A stretch of DNA of 64,000 nt from Bacteroidaceae bacterium. Lineage in GTDB: Bacteria > Bacteroidota > Bacteroidia > Bacteroidales > Bacteroidaceae. A model generated the notes under the pieces. That model saw only the letters and a list, made by a program, of their open reading frames with translations, was not told the DNA's origin and did no database searches. Each line of letters starts with the position of its first letter. Position 1 is the stretch's first letter. This document shows, piece by piece, positions 7,876 to 17,292 of the stretch. The DNA is taken from contig JAGAQY010000024.1 of the NCBI GenBank assembly GCA_017622495.1, positions 1 through 64,000 of the forward strand, written 5' to 3'. A program made the translations under genes and the position numbers.

Positions 7876-10131
7876 ATGCGCACCATCCGTCACCAGTTCC
7901 TTCTTTTCCTTCTCTTAATATCCATCCTATTCGGCTGTAACCAACACGAGGCATTGCTTCCTTACATTGACACCCGTGTAGGCACCGCCGCCAGCACCAT
8001 GCATACGGCCGGGCGCTTTGGTAAGGGCAGCGAGGAGTACGGGCAGGTGATACCCGCTGTGCTCGAACCTCACGGAATGAACTTCTGGACACCGCAGACG
8101 ACCGACACCGAGCTCAAGTGCCGCGCGCCCTATTATTATAAGGATACCCTCTTTCAAGGTTTCCGCAATTCGCACTGGATTGTGGGCGGATGCACACAGG
8201 ACTATGGCTCCATGACCCTCTTCCCCTCTACCCATCTTCGTGCCATGCTCCCCGAGCACCGTGCCACTCCCTTCTGCCACAGCACTGAGGTTGCCACCCC
8301 TGCCTACTATGCCGTAAGCCTCGATTCCATGGGCATCCGTGCCGAGCTCACAGGCCGCTCGCGCAGCGCCATCCTACGCCTCAGCTACCCTGCCGACTCG
8401 GCAGCCTACCTCATCGTCAACCCCAACAGCGACGAAGGCGAAGGATACATCGAGCTCGACACCCTGCGCAAGGAGATACGTGGCTACAACCCTGTACACC
8501 GCATCTACCAAGGCAAGGGCAAGGCAGCCGGATATTGCGGGCACTTCATCATCCATTACGATCAAGCGCTGGTCGAGTATGGCACCTACCACTACGACAC
8601 ACTCTTTGCCGGGCACACCTCCATCGGCCATGCCCACGGCATAGGGCTTTATATCCGCTTCGAGCGCCAGAAGTCCGGTACTCCCATTATCATCAAGGCC
8701 GCCAGTTCCTTCACCGGAACCGACGGTGCCCGCCTCAACCTCCAGGCCGAGATACCCCATTGGGATTTTGACAAGACACGCCGCGAACTCACCGCCATCT
8801 GGGAGCAACACCTGTCAAGCGTCACCGTCGATACACGCGACACAGCAGCCAAGCGCAAGTTCTACGGCGCCATGTACCGTACCTCGTTCCTCCCCCACGC
8901 CATCAACGACGTAGATGGCCACTATCCCAGCTTTGCAGGAGGCGACAGCCTGTGCACCACCTCCACCGCCTATTACGACGGTTTCTCGCTGTGGGACACC
9001 TACCGTGCCCAGCACCCTCTTATCACCCTGCTGCACCCCACGCAGAGTGGCCACATGATGCAGTCGCTCGTCGATAAGTACCGCCAAGGCACCTGGCTCC
9101 CCATCTTTCCCTGCTGGAATAGCTACACCGCTGCTATGATTGGCGACCACGCCACGGCAGCCATCGGCGACGCCTATGTCAAGGGTGTGCGCAACTTCGA
9201 CATCGCCACCGCCTACGAAGCCATGCGCAAGAACGCCTTCACCACTCCCGCTACCTATGCAGAGTATGCCGACGGCATGGGGCGTCGCGCCCTCACCAGC
9301 TACCTCACTTACGGCTACATACCCGTAGAGGACAGTGTAAAAGAGGCTTATCACCGTCAGGAGCAGACCTCCCGCACGCTCGAGTATGCCTACGACGACT
9401 TTGTGCTTGCCCAAGTAGCCCAGTTGCTTGGGCACACGGCCGACCACGACACCCTCATGCTCCGTAGCGAGAACTACCGCCACGTTATCGACCCCGCCAC
9501 AGGCTACGCCAACGGCCGCCATGCCAATGGTCGTTTCCTCTCGGGCAGCAATCCCTACACCTTCGCCCCCTACATCACCGAGGGAGCCCCTTGCCACTAC
9601 ACCTGGTACGTGCCTCACAATCCCCACGGACTCATCGAGGCCATGGGAGGCCGCGACCGCTTCATCAGCAAGCTCGACACCCTCTTCTCCGAGCGTCTCT
9701 ACTGGCACGGTAACGAACCTTGCCATCAGGTCGCCTATCTCTACAACTATGCAGACGAACCGTGGAAGACGCAGCGCATCGTACGCCACATCCTCGACAC
9801 CGAGTATGGAGACACGCCCGGCGGACTTGCTGGCAACGACGATGCCGGACAGATGTCGGCCTGGTATATCTTCAGCGCCCTCGGCTTTTATCCCGTATGC
9901 CCCGGCACGCCCTACTATCAGATTGGTACGCCCACCTTCGAGCGAGCCACGCTACACCTCGAGAACGGGCACACCTTCACCATCGAGGCCCTCGGCACCA
10001 GCAGCGAGCGCTGCTATATCCAGTCGGCTACCCTCAACGGCAAATCCTATCCCCACACCTACCTCCACCACGACGACATCCTTCGAGGTGGTGTGTTGCG
10101 CTTCGTCATGAGCGACCGCGCGGGGTATTAG
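7876..10131 (+). CDS. GH92 family alpha-mannosidase, lipoprotein
   Basis: This is a calcium-dependent exo-alpha-mannosidase of glycoside hydrolase family 92, which trims mannose from N-glycans or fungal mannans. A lipoprotein signal ends at C21 (ISILFGC), placing it on the membrane surface or in the periplasm. The N-terminal beta domain contains IDTRVGTA near residue 32. The catalytic (alpha/alpha)6 part contains E569 in ITEGAPCHYTW, the position of the family's general acid, and GNDDAGQMSAW at 653-663, which carries the family's catalytic aspartates. At 751 residues the length is typical. It stands alone rather than inside an obvious polysaccharide locus. Linkage specificity cannot be read from sequence alone; alpha-1,2 is a common family activity. 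Confidence 0.93.
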   Translation: MRTIRHQFLLFLLLISILFGCNQHEALLPYIDTRVGTAASTMHTAGRFGKGSEEYGQVIPAVLEPHGMNFWTPQTTDTELKCRAPYYYKDTLFQGFRNSHWIVGGCTQDYGSMTLFPSTHLRAMLPEHRATPFCHSTEVATPAYYAVSLDSMGIRAELTGRSRSAILRLSYPADSAAYLIVNPNSDEGEGYIELDTLRKEIRGYNPVHRIYQGKGKAAGYCGHFIIHYDQALVEYGTYHYDTLFAGHTSIGHAHGIGLYIRFERQKSGTPIIIKAASSFTGTDGARLNLQAEIPHWDFDKTRRELTAIWEQHLSSVTVDTRDTAAKRKFYGAMYRTSFLPHAINDVDGHYPSFAGGDSLCTTSTAYYDGFSLWDTYRAQHPLITLLHPTQSGHMMQSLVDKYRQGTWLPIFPCWNSYTAAMIGDHATAAIGDAYVKGVRNFDIATAYEAMRKNAFTTPATYAEYADGMGRRALTSYLTYGYIPVEDSVKEAYHRQEQTSRTLEYAYDDFVLAQVAQLLGHTADHDTLMLRSENYRHVIDPATGYANGRHANGRFLSGSNPYTFAPYITEGAPCHYTWYVPHNPHGLIEAMGGRDRFISKLDTLFSERLYWHGNEPCHQVAYLYNYADEPWKTQRIVRHILDTEYGDTPGGLAGNDDAGQMSAWYIFSALGFYPVCPGTPYYQIGTPTFERATLHLENGHTFTIEALGTSSERCYIQSATLNGKSYPHTYLHHDDILRGGVLRFVMSDRAGY

Positions 10132-10249
10132 CATCGGGTGGTGGCAGAAAATGATGATTACTCGGGAGTGCTCAGGCGTGCGTTCTCCTCCACGCTGCCC
10201 AGCGCATGAACGTGCATTACAGCCGAAAGACGAGTAAGCCCCTAAAAAG

Positions 10250-10302
10250 TTGTGACGCCACACCCTCACCCCGTTGGATATGTGAGAGATGTGGCGTCAC
10301 AA
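10250..10302. repeat. Long perfect inverted repeat in the GH92-lipoprotein gap
   Basis: TTGTGACGCCACA is repeated exactly in inverse orientation 27 bases later, and the loop itself carries CTCAC/GTGAG, so the whole folds into a two-tier hairpin. It lies between convergent genes without a T-run, so it is not a standard terminator. Nothing else is recognisable in the 335-base gap 10132-10466. Confidence 0.75.
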
Positions 10303-10466
10303 ACTATCACCTTATATTTTACTTCCCGCCAAATATTATCAGTCGTGTAGCTCCATACCGCTTACTCCACCATGTCAACAAGAGACATTCAGCTGTGATG
10401 ACAACTCCGCCAATGAGCGCTCCCCACACACCAAGCGAGGGCAGCAGATGACACACTTTGGAGGTG

Positions 10467-11246
10467 CTATTTTAACAGATTTGCGGTTGGCGTGGTATCT
10501 GTTAGCACTTTCCCATTTGTCAGTGTCATGGTGATGGTAAAAGCAATGTTAGAAGCAGCTTCCATCGCTTCGTCGGTCAAACAGAGCAATATGCATGGTG
10601 AAGCCAAAGGTCTCAAAGCCAACCATTCTGAAATGCTCGTTTTTTTTCCCCATACTGAAGTATATACAGAATAATCATCGTAGCTAAAAATGAGGCTTGG
10701 ACTACTTTGTCCTATGGCAAAGCATTTAGTGATGTCCTTACCTGCTTCTATTCCATTGAAAGGTTGGTTCGCAGTAATCATTAGCGCAGTTACACCTTCC
10801 AATCTGTAAGGAAAATAATAACAATTAGTGCGGGTGTGCGTGTTCCATGAGACATCCCACAAAGGTTCGCTGTTTTCGTTCTGTTCTTTGACCCAGTTGT
10901 GAATATGTTGTTCTACCTCAGGGATGGATTCTTCGCAGTATGTACCTTCTGAGGCTATAATACCTTGTCCAATACCTGTACGAAACCCTAAATCTTCACC
11001 GTTCCATCCGATGAGTGAGTCAAACGTAAGTACTGAAATGTTGAAATACTCGGCCTCCACGCTTTCAGTTATGTTACTAATCTCGGGTGTGCCATATTCT
11101 TCGTTTATACTTATTCTTCCTATATTAGTAAGAATACTTTCCACATGGCATGGTACAGGTTCTGCAAACATACCCTCACGAAGATTGGTAATTTCGCAAG
11201 AAGCTAGGCTTAATAATACAAGTAATGGATAGAAATGTCTTTTCAT
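10467..11246 (-). CDS. Hypothetical lipoprotein
   Basis: I do not recognise this 259-residue protein. It has a clear lipoprotein signal, MKRHFYPLLVLLSLASC, with the acylated cysteine at residue 17. The mature part is rich in polar and aromatic residues with no named motif. The composition is AT-richer than the neighbouring GH92 gene. The small frameshifted secreted-protein gene lies directly upstream on the same strand, which suggests a two-gene transcript. Such orphan lipoproteins are frequent in Bacteroidales accessory regions. Confidence 0.75.
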   Translation of the reverse strand: MKRHFYPLLVLLSLASCEITNLREGMFAEPVPCHVESILTNIGRISINEEYGTPEISNITESVEAEYFNISVLTFDSLIGWNGEDLGFRTGIGQGIIASEGTYCEESIPEVEQHIHNWVKEQNENSEPLWDVSWNTHTRTNCYYFPYRLEGVTALMITANQPFNGIEAGKDITKCFAIGQSSPSLIFSYDDYSVYTSVWGKKTSISEWLALRPLASPCILLCLTDEAMEAASNIAFTITMTLTNGKVLTDTTPTANLLK

Positions 11247-11290
11247 AATACAACTTTCCAGTTAATATTCGATATTATTGAATTAAGGGG

Positions 11291-11598
11291 CTATTTTGCT
11301 TTAAATCCATGAATCATCTCACGGTCATACTTAAATGAGAATGCAGGGTCAGTATTTGTATTCCATGCGCCATCTAAATATTATATAGGTTGACTTCTAC
11401 AACTCCTGATGTAGGGTACACATAGGCATTCAATTCCCAATAGTGAAGGCTACGTTCTTGAGTGTCGGTAGTGGATTGGTTCATATTTATATGAGCTTCC
11501 ATCCCTACGTGTACAATAGTTTCTGAATCTCCATTGTTTTGCCCAAAGGCACTGAATGTTGCTAAGCATAGCATGGCTGATAAAATAATTGTTTTCAT
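11291..11598 (-). pseudogene. Small secreted protein, apparently frameshifted
   Basis: From the ATG at 11598 a signal peptide (MKTIILSAMLCLATFSAFGQ) leads a 74-residue frame that stops at 11374. Directly past the stop the shifted frame continues for about 27 residues beginning DGAWNTNTDPAF and ending GFKAK at 11291. One extra T in the TTT before the stop would join the two into a protein of about 102 residues, close to the length of small secreted Bacteroidales proteins. The short form may be genuine, or a one-base deletion or sequencing error may be present. Function is unknown. A G9 tract lies about 100 bases upstream of the start. Confidence 0.55.
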
Positions 11599-11700
11599 AC
11601 GTAAATATTTTTAATGGTTTCGCTTGCAAAGGTATGCTGCAATTATTTCATTCATAAAACAATTATTTCAGATTGAACGCTTGTAACTGATTGATTTTCA

Positions 11701-11709
11701 GGGGGGGGG
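11701..11709. repeat. G9 homopolymer tract
   Basis: Nine G residues followed by TAAATTTT lie about 100 bases upstream of the small secreted-protein gene. The C11 tract at 34212 has nearly the same flank when read on its G-strand. Tracts of this length are prone to slippage. Confidence 0.6.
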
Positions 11710-11799
11710 TAAATTTTAGATTTCAGTTTTCAGTTTTGTGATTTCAGAACTCATAATTGGAATTCTGAAAAGTCTTGTTTGAACCAGTACAAGTGCACA

Positions 11800-11835
11800 G
11801 CACCCCACCAGACTTTTGTATGTCTGATGGGGTGC
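11800..11835 (-). terminator. Hairpin after the TPR/HTH regulator gene
   Basis: GCACCCCA-CAGAC pairs with GTCTG-TGGGGTGC across an eight-base loop, 24 bases beyond the stop of the regulator gene on the minus strand. There is no T-run, so termination strength is uncertain. Confidence 0.55.
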
Positions 11836-11858
11836 GAGTAATTATACAATATATAGGT

Positions 11859-13532
11859 TTATGCTTCGCTAAGCAACTGGCGGATGTGTGTACCCAATGT
11901 GATGCCGTGCTCGGGAAGGCCGAGCTTCTTGCGAATGTCGCTGCTGTTGTTGAAGTGGCTCTTCATTTGTATATATTCGCCTATCTCTTTTCCTTTCAGT
12001 CCCAAGGCATAGAGGCAGCAGTAACCAATCTCCCACTCGTTGAGTCCACAACGCTCAAGATGCTTGATGAAATGAGGGTGACTGCCAGCAAAAGCCATGC
12101 GTGTAGAGGTCATGAACTCCTCTTTGTTCTTTAACAGCGCATCAATTTCTTTATCCACTTTCCGGCTAGCATCGGGGTTGTTGGTGATATTGGCCATAAA
12201 GAAACGGTTGAGCAGGGCAATTCGCTCTAATAGGGCATCTCTTGCAGCCTGATTCAATCCCTTGTTTTGCTCCAATAGTTCTGTGAGGCTGTCGCGCTCC
12301 TGCTCCATCTGTGCATACAGTTGCATGTATCGCTCTTTCTCTTGCTTGGCCAGCTCGGACTCCGCGGTCTTCATTCGCAGTCTGTATCGTGCGATGATGA
12401 GAAGTGAGAGTATAATAATAACAATCACCACTGCTAACAATATGGTAATGTCATTCTTTGCTTTTTCGCGAACGTTCTTCAGCTCCAAAGAATGTTTTTC
12501 TTCTACGAACTGGATGTCCGACTTTACTCTTGCATATTCTAAAGAATCTGTAAGTGCTACATAGTATTCGTAGGCATCCATCGCCTCTTTGTAGTTTTCT
12601 CCTTGCTTGTAGGCTTTAGCCAACAAGGCATGGTACTTTACTTTTTGAGCAACATTGACTATTCCTTTATGACGAGTAAGAGCATCCATAGCAGCAGAAG
12701 CATCACCTATTCTTAAATAGGCATTGGCTACCGATAGCCAATCGGTACCGCTTGAGGCGGAGATGGTGATATATTCATTTATCGTAATTCGGATGTCCTT
12801 CTCATCTTGGCTATATGTTGCCAAGTACGTGAGATAGTCGGAGTAGAAATGAGCTTTTATCTTTGAACTACAATCGTCTAAATTTTCCTGCGCCAAAGCT
12901 ATGTATTTCCCCGCTTGCGCAGTATCTCCTGTTATGGTATATACATTGATAACATCAGCAATGCAATTGACATAGCTGCTCGTTCTGTCCATGCGCTTGA
13001 AGTATTCGGCCGCCTCGAGATAGGTAGCGATGCATTTGTCCCATTCATAGATGGTGCTGTAGATACGGCCTTGGGTAAATAGCACTCGTGCCTTGGTCAG
13101 TATGTCATCTGAAGCCGTGCCTTCGGTCAGGGCTTTCACGAAACACTGCAAGGCCAGCTCATCATGCTTCTGCTGGTTTTGGTAGATTCGCCCCTGATAG
13201 TAATAGGTGCGCAGCTTGTCAGTAGCCGTGCCGTGACTCTGGTAATAGTCGATGGCAGGTTGCAATACCTCGAAGTCTGTCTTGTCTACATAGTTCTTGT
13301 CTAGTGCCATTGACAGCAGCAAGGCATACTTCGCCTTCTCCTCCTTGCCCGCCAGTTCTTGCGCATCGATGCGCTGCAAAGCCGCCAGTGCGCTGTCTGG
13401 ATGCTCCTCCATGCACGCATCTGCATGCCGCAGGGTGTTCCAATGTGCCGAATGACGGCTACACGAGAACATGCAGAGTATCGCCATGAGGATGGCGATA
13501 ATGGTGCTTATAGAGATTGCTGAATTCTTCAT
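11859..13532 (-). CDS. TPR-containing membrane regulator with C-terminal helix-turn-helix
   Basis: I place the start at the ATG at 13532, giving 557 residues that begin MKNSAISISTIIAIL with a hydrophobic signal/anchor ending MFSC; an upstream ATG at 13652 would add 40 residues lacking any signal. The region to about residue 350 consists of TPR-like helical pairs. A membrane helix (ITILLAVVIVIIILSLLII) lies near 375-395, then a coiled coil, and the C-terminus carries a LuxR-like helix-turn-helix (CCLYALGLKGKEIGEYI). This architecture is common in Bacteroidales and is thought to sense envelope or nutritional signals and act on DNA or a partner. The regulated genes are not evident from the neighbourhood. 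Confidence 0.8.
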   Translation of the reverse strand: MKNSAISISTIIAILMAILCMFSCSRHSAHWNTLRHADACMEEHPDSALAALQRIDAQELAGKEEKAKYALLLSMALDKNYVDKTDFEVLQPAIDYYQSHGTATDKLRTYYYQGRIYQNQQKHDELALQCFVKALTEGTASDDILTKARVLFTQGRIYSTIYEWDKCIATYLEAAEYFKRMDRTSSYVNCIADVINVYTITGDTAQAGKYIALAQENLDDCSSKIKAHFYSDYLTYLATYSQDEKDIRITINEYITISASSGTDWLSVANAYLRIGDASAAMDALTRHKGIVNVAQKVKYHALLAKAYKQGENYKEAMDAYEYYVALTDSLEYARVKSDIQFVEEKHSLELKNVREKAKNDITILLAVVIVIIILSLLIIARYRLRMKTAESELAKQEKERYMQLYAQMEQERDSLTELLEQNKGLNQAARDALLERIALLNRFFMANITNNPDASRKVDKEIDALLKNKEEFMTSTRMAFAGSHPHFIKHLERCGLNEWEIGYCCLYALGLKGKEIGEYIQMKSHFNNSSDIRKKLGLPEHGITLGTHIRQLLSEA

Positions 13533-13639
13533 ACTGCGAAGATATATATAAATTGTGAAATGACAAAGATGAGTGTCATAAAACCCTTTTATCCTCTGCT
13601 CTATGATCTTTCCCTTCGCCTGACCCTCTTGAAAGCACA

Positions 13640-13675
13640 GATGCGAGGGCACCCCTCACGGGGTATCCTCGCATC
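13640..13675 (-). terminator. Strong hairpin after ppiD-like gene
   Basis: GATGCGAGG and ACCCC on one side pair with GGGGT and CCTCGCATC on the other across a short loop, about 50 bases past the stop of the chaperone gene. It is the likely end of the coaX-ppiD envelope transcript, although the T-run is weak. Confidence 0.6.
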
Positions 13676-13727
13676 GCTGCATTTATATTATGGAAACGAA
13701 TGTGCTACGCTGGTTCTTTTTCTGTGA

Positions 13728-15866
13728 TTAGAAGAAGAGGTAGCGGTTGTCCTCGATGCTGCTCTTGCGGTAGAGCTCGCTGAGGATGCTGTTGGCATTG
13801 ATGTTGCGGGCAGCAGTAGCCTCGAGGGTCTTCTGCTCGGTTGCGGCATCGTACTTGGCTACACCGTTGTTCTTCTTGATTACCTGTACGAAGTATACAC
13901 CACCGTTACCCTTGATGGGGGCGCTCAGTGTGCCCTCGGCGAGGGTGGCTACAGCACCGCTCAGGGCGGGCTCGCTGGCGGGTACCTTGCTCACATAGGC
14001 AGGTGAAGCGAAGTTTACGCGACGCAGCGTGTCGGCCTTCACGCCACTGAGGGCGAGGGCGTCCTGCATGCTCTGCACGTGCTTGGCATCGGCGATGATG
14101 CGGTCGGCCTTCTTGTCGTTGAGGGCCTGCATGCGGAACATGTCGGCAAACTGCTCTATGGGGCGGTAGCCTGCCTTGTGAACATCGGCCAAAGCTACTA
14201 CAAGGAGGTGATCGTTCTCACCAGCCTCGAAGATCTGTGATACCTCGCCCTTGTCGGCTGCGAAAGCCCAACGAAGTGCTTCACGGGTGCCCTGCACGCC
14301 ACCGATGGTGTGGGCGGCATTGGAGAGCTCGCCAATGGTGAGCAAGCGGTAGCCTGCCTCCTCGGCATTGGCCTCGAGGTCGGCGAGTGTTTGGTTGTCG
14401 GCTACAAAGGCGCTGAGCTTGTTGTAGGCATCGGCATAGGTCTCGTTGCTGAAGTATGCTGTGCGCTTAACTACGGCAGCTACGTATTTCTCTATGGGCT
14501 GGGTGGTGGCTACGGCCTCGACGATGAGGTGACCGCCGCCGAGGCTGAGCTGCTTGAGCTCGCCCTTCTTCATGCCGAAGAGGGTGTTGAGGTAGGTGGC
14601 GTTGTCGCCATCGATGGCTGCGCCCTCGAAGTTTGAGGTAGCTATCCATGCGGCCTCAGAGGGCTGGCCATACTTGGCTGCGATCTCTGCAAAGTCGGCA
14701 CCATTCTTCAACTCGTTGTAGATGCTGTCGGCAAGGAACTGTGCGCGGGTGGCATCGGCATCGGCTATCTGGAGCTGGCGAATCTGCACTGAGTCGGGCA
14801 ACTGTGTCTTGCTGAGCAGGCGGAATACGTTGTATGAGTCGTCGGCCTGATGGTAGTAGGGACCATAGGTGAGGCCTACCTTGGCGGTGTCGATACGGCT
14901 GGCTACGTCGGCGGGCAGACCGTTCTTTGTTACGGGAACCTCTGAGTAGGCTACCTCGGAGTTGGCCAGGCGGATAAGGGCAGGAAGCTCGTCTTCTGAC
15001 TCGAGCTGGGTGGCATATTCGCCTACCTCGGCAAGGAGCTCGTCGCGGTCGGCCTGACTGGGCTTAACGGGTACGTCGATATATTTCACGCCGCGGGTCT
15101 CGAAGTCTACCTTATAGAGCTCTTTTTTGGCATTGTAGAGCTTCTCGATGTCGGCATTGCTTACCTTCACGAGTGAGTCGGCTATGCTGGTGTAGGGCAC
15201 TACGGCATAGGCTACCTCGGCGTTGGTGTTGCGTGCGTTGAAGTTGTGCTCGGCGGCTACGGGGTTGCTGATCTGGGCTGCTACCACAAGGGCTTCGTAC
15301 TTCTGCATGAGAAGGCTGCTCATGAGGTTCTTCTCGATGAATTGCCAGTAGTTGTAGAGGTTGGTGTAGTACTCTACGGCCTCGGGACCCATGATCTCGG
15401 GATCCATGTCCTGATAGTCGGCGAGGAAGCCCATCAGTACGTCGCGGTCGAACTTACCGGTGGCCTGGTTGCGGAAGGCTGATTGTGCCAACAGGGGATC
15501 TGTGCCCTCGTTGATGACTGCCTGCAGCTCGGCTACGGTAACGGTGAGACCCAGCTTCTTGGCCTCGTCCTCGATGATGGAGTTGCTTACAAGGGTGTTC
15601 CATACCTCGTCCTTGATCTGGGCGTTCTCGGCCTCGGTCAACGATGAGGTGCCACGTACGAAACTGATGGCTTGGGTGTACTCCTCGAGGAGCTGCTGGT
15701 AGGCCTGTGCCTCAATCTTCTTGCCATTGATCTTTCCTACGTGCTGTGCGTTCTGATTGGATTGGAGTGCTTGCCATGCATCGCCTGCGATGAAGGCAAA
15801 CAGAGCAATTCCGATGACGATGACCAGGAATGCTCCGTGTTTTCTGATTGATTGTAATGTTGCCAT
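13728..15866 (-). CDS. ppiD: PpiD/SurA-like peptidyl-prolyl isomerase, membrane-anchored chaperone
   Basis: The 712-residue protein starts with a single membrane anchor (residues 11-30, FLVIVIGIALFAFIAGD) and continues with a SurA_N-type chaperone domain (KINGKKIEAQAYQQLLEEYT) and a parvulin-like central region around 360-410 (VQIRQLQI ... FAEIAAKYG). It would assist folding of exported outer-membrane proteins at the periplasmic face. It is the last gene of the run coaX - OMP - TPR - lptC - CNNM - ppiD on the minus strand, about 100 bases after the CNNM gene. Length and order match the Bacteroidetes PpiD group. Isomerase activity is not certain, because many members are chaperones only. Confidence 0.85.
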   Translation of the reverse strand: MATLQSIRKHGAFLVIVIGIALFAFIAGDAWQALQSNQNAQHVGKINGKKIEAQAYQQLLEEYTQAISFVRGTSSLTEAENAQIKDEVWNTLVSNSIIEDEAKKLGLTVTVAELQAVINEGTDPLLAQSAFRNQATGKFDRDVLMGFLADYQDMDPEIMGPEAVEYYTNLYNYWQFIEKNLMSSLLMQKYEALVVAAQISNPVAAEHNFNARNTNAEVAYAVVPYTSIADSLVKVSNADIEKLYNAKKELYKVDFETRGVKYIDVPVKPSQADRDELLAEVGEYATQLESEDELPALIRLANSEVAYSEVPVTKNGLPADVASRIDTAKVGLTYGPYYHQADDSYNVFRLLSKTQLPDSVQIRQLQIADADATRAQFLADSIYNELKNGADFAEIAAKYGQPSEAAWIATSNFEGAAIDGDNATYLNTLFGMKKGELKQLSLGGGHLIVEAVATTQPIEKYVAAVVKRTAYFSNETYADAYNKLSAFVADNQTLADLEANAEEAGYRLLTIGELSNAAHTIGGVQGTREALRWAFAADKGEVSQIFEAGENDHLLVVALADVHKAGYRPIEQFADMFRMQALNDKKADRIIADAKHVQSMQDALALSGVKADTLRRVNFASPAYVSKVPASEPALSGAVATLAEGTLSAPIKGNGGVYFVQVIKKNNGVAKYDAATEQKTLEATAARNINANSILSELYRKSSIEDNRYLFF

Positions 15867-15967
15867 TTGTTGTATTTTTTAGTTTATTATTATTTTAACA
15901 AAGTTTTGAGCGCACGAAGGTACGAAAAAACCCTCTAACGGCATAAAGTATTGAGAAAAAAAATAGG

Positions 15968-17230
15968 TTATTTCTCTATTTTCAGTGTGATAAGCTCGAT
16001 TTTGCTGCTCTCGACCTTCATTATCTTGAAGCGGAAGTTGTCAATTTGTATTATTTCGTGCATCTTGGGGAAGCTACGGTAGTGGTGGAGGATGAGGCCG
16101 GCGAGGGTTTGATAGTTGTCTGACACGGGAAGGTTGAGCCCGAACATCTCGTTGACACGCTCTATCTCGAGTCGTGCCGAGAGCAGGTAGGTGTCGTCCT
16201 CTGTCTGCTTGGCAATGTACTCGTCGGTGTCGTGCTCGTCTTCTATCTCGCCGAAGAGCTCTTCCACGATGTCCTCGAGTGAGATGATGCCGGCAGTGCC
16301 GCCAAACTCGTCGACCACGACGGCGAGCGACTTCTTCTGCTGCAGGAACTGCTCCATGAGGCGCTGGGCCTGGAGGCTCTCGGGCACGAATGGCATCTTG
16401 CAGATGTGGTCTTGCCAGTTGGTGGTGTTCTTGAACATCTCTGAGGAGTGTATGTAGCCGATGATGTTGTCGATGGTGTCTTCGTATACGATGAGTTTAG
16501 AGAAGCCGGTCTCGACGAACGTGCGCATGAGCTCTTCGGTGGTGGCATCCTTGTTCACGGCCTCTATCTCGGTGCGGTGTACCATGCAGTCTCGGATGCG
16601 AAGGTTGGAGAAGTCGAGTGCGTTCTGGAAGATCTTGACCTCGGTGTCGAGGTCTTTGGCTCCGTCGCCCTGCTGGATGCTCGACTGGATGAAGTAGTCG
16701 AGGTCCATCTTCGTGAAGGCCTTGGTGGAGTTCTCCTTGTTGAGCTTGATGCCAAACAGACGCATTATGCCGCGGGCGCAGGCGGTGGCAAACTGTGAGA
16801 TGGGGTAGAGGATGCAGTAGAAGAAAAAGGTGGGCAGTGAGAAGAAACGGAGCGTGGCGTTGGGATTAATCTTGAAAATGGTCTTGGGCACAAACTCGCC
16901 CACCACGAGGATGACGAGGGTGGAGATGACGGTGTCGATGAGCAGAAGCCACACGGGATTGCTGGTGACGTATTGTTCCAGGAAACCGTCGATGACACGC
17001 GACATCATGATACCATACACGACGAGGGCTATGTTGTTGCCCACGAGCATGGTGGAGATGTAGTTGTTGGGGTTGTTGTAGAATACCGACATCAGCTTGC
17101 CCGAGAGGCTCTGGCTGCTCTTGTCGACCTCGAAGCGTAGCTTGCTCGATGATACGAATGCAATCTCCATGCCCGAGAAAAAGGCCGAGAATATCATTGC
17201 GGTAAGGAGGAATATGCCGGTAGTGTCCAT
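15968..17230 (-). CDS. CNNM/CorC (hemolysin-related) CBS-domain membrane protein
   Basis: The start at 17230 (MDTTGIFLLTAM) is preceded by AAGGAAC and is preferred over an ATG ten codons upstream. The 420-residue protein has an N-terminal CNNM (DUF21) transmembrane domain with several helices to about residue 190, a pair of CBS domains (about 200-320, including MVHRTEIEAVN and DEFGGTAGIISLEDIVEE) and a C-terminal CorC_HlyC domain. Members transport or regulate magnesium and cobalt; the Bacteroidetes branch includes GldE, linked to gliding and lipoprotein maturation. Here it follows lptC in the envelope operon. Substrate is not determinable from sequence. Confidence 0.88.
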   Translation of the reverse strand: MDTTGIFLLTAMIFSAFFSGMEIAFVSSSKLRFEVDKSSQSLSGKLMSVFYNNPNNYISTMLVGNNIALVVYGIMMSRVIDGFLEQYVTSNPVWLLLIDTVISTLVILVVGEFVPKTIFKINPNATLRFFSLPTFFFYCILYPISQFATACARGIMRLFGIKLNKENSTKAFTKMDLDYFIQSSIQQGDGAKDLDTEVKIFQNALDFSNLRIRDCMVHRTEIEAVNKDATTEELMRTFVETGFSKLIVYEDTIDNIIGYIHSSEMFKNTTNWQDHICKMPFVPESLQAQRLMEQFLQQKKSLAVVVDEFGGTAGIISLEDIVEELFGEIEDEHDTDEYIAKQTEDDTYLLSARLEIERVNEMFGLNLPVSDNYQTLAGLILHHYRSFPKMHEIIQIDNFRFKIMKVESSKIELITLKIEK

Positions 17231-17292
17231 TTGTTCCTTTTTTTTGTCAACGGTAAACAACCAATTGAGAATTAAAATATAAAAATTAAAAA

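Noticed and set aside
8815..9789. Long antisense reading frame opposite the GH92 gene
   Set aside because: It is a by-product of GC-rich codon use in the mannosidase gene; the protein has no recognisable composition or motif.
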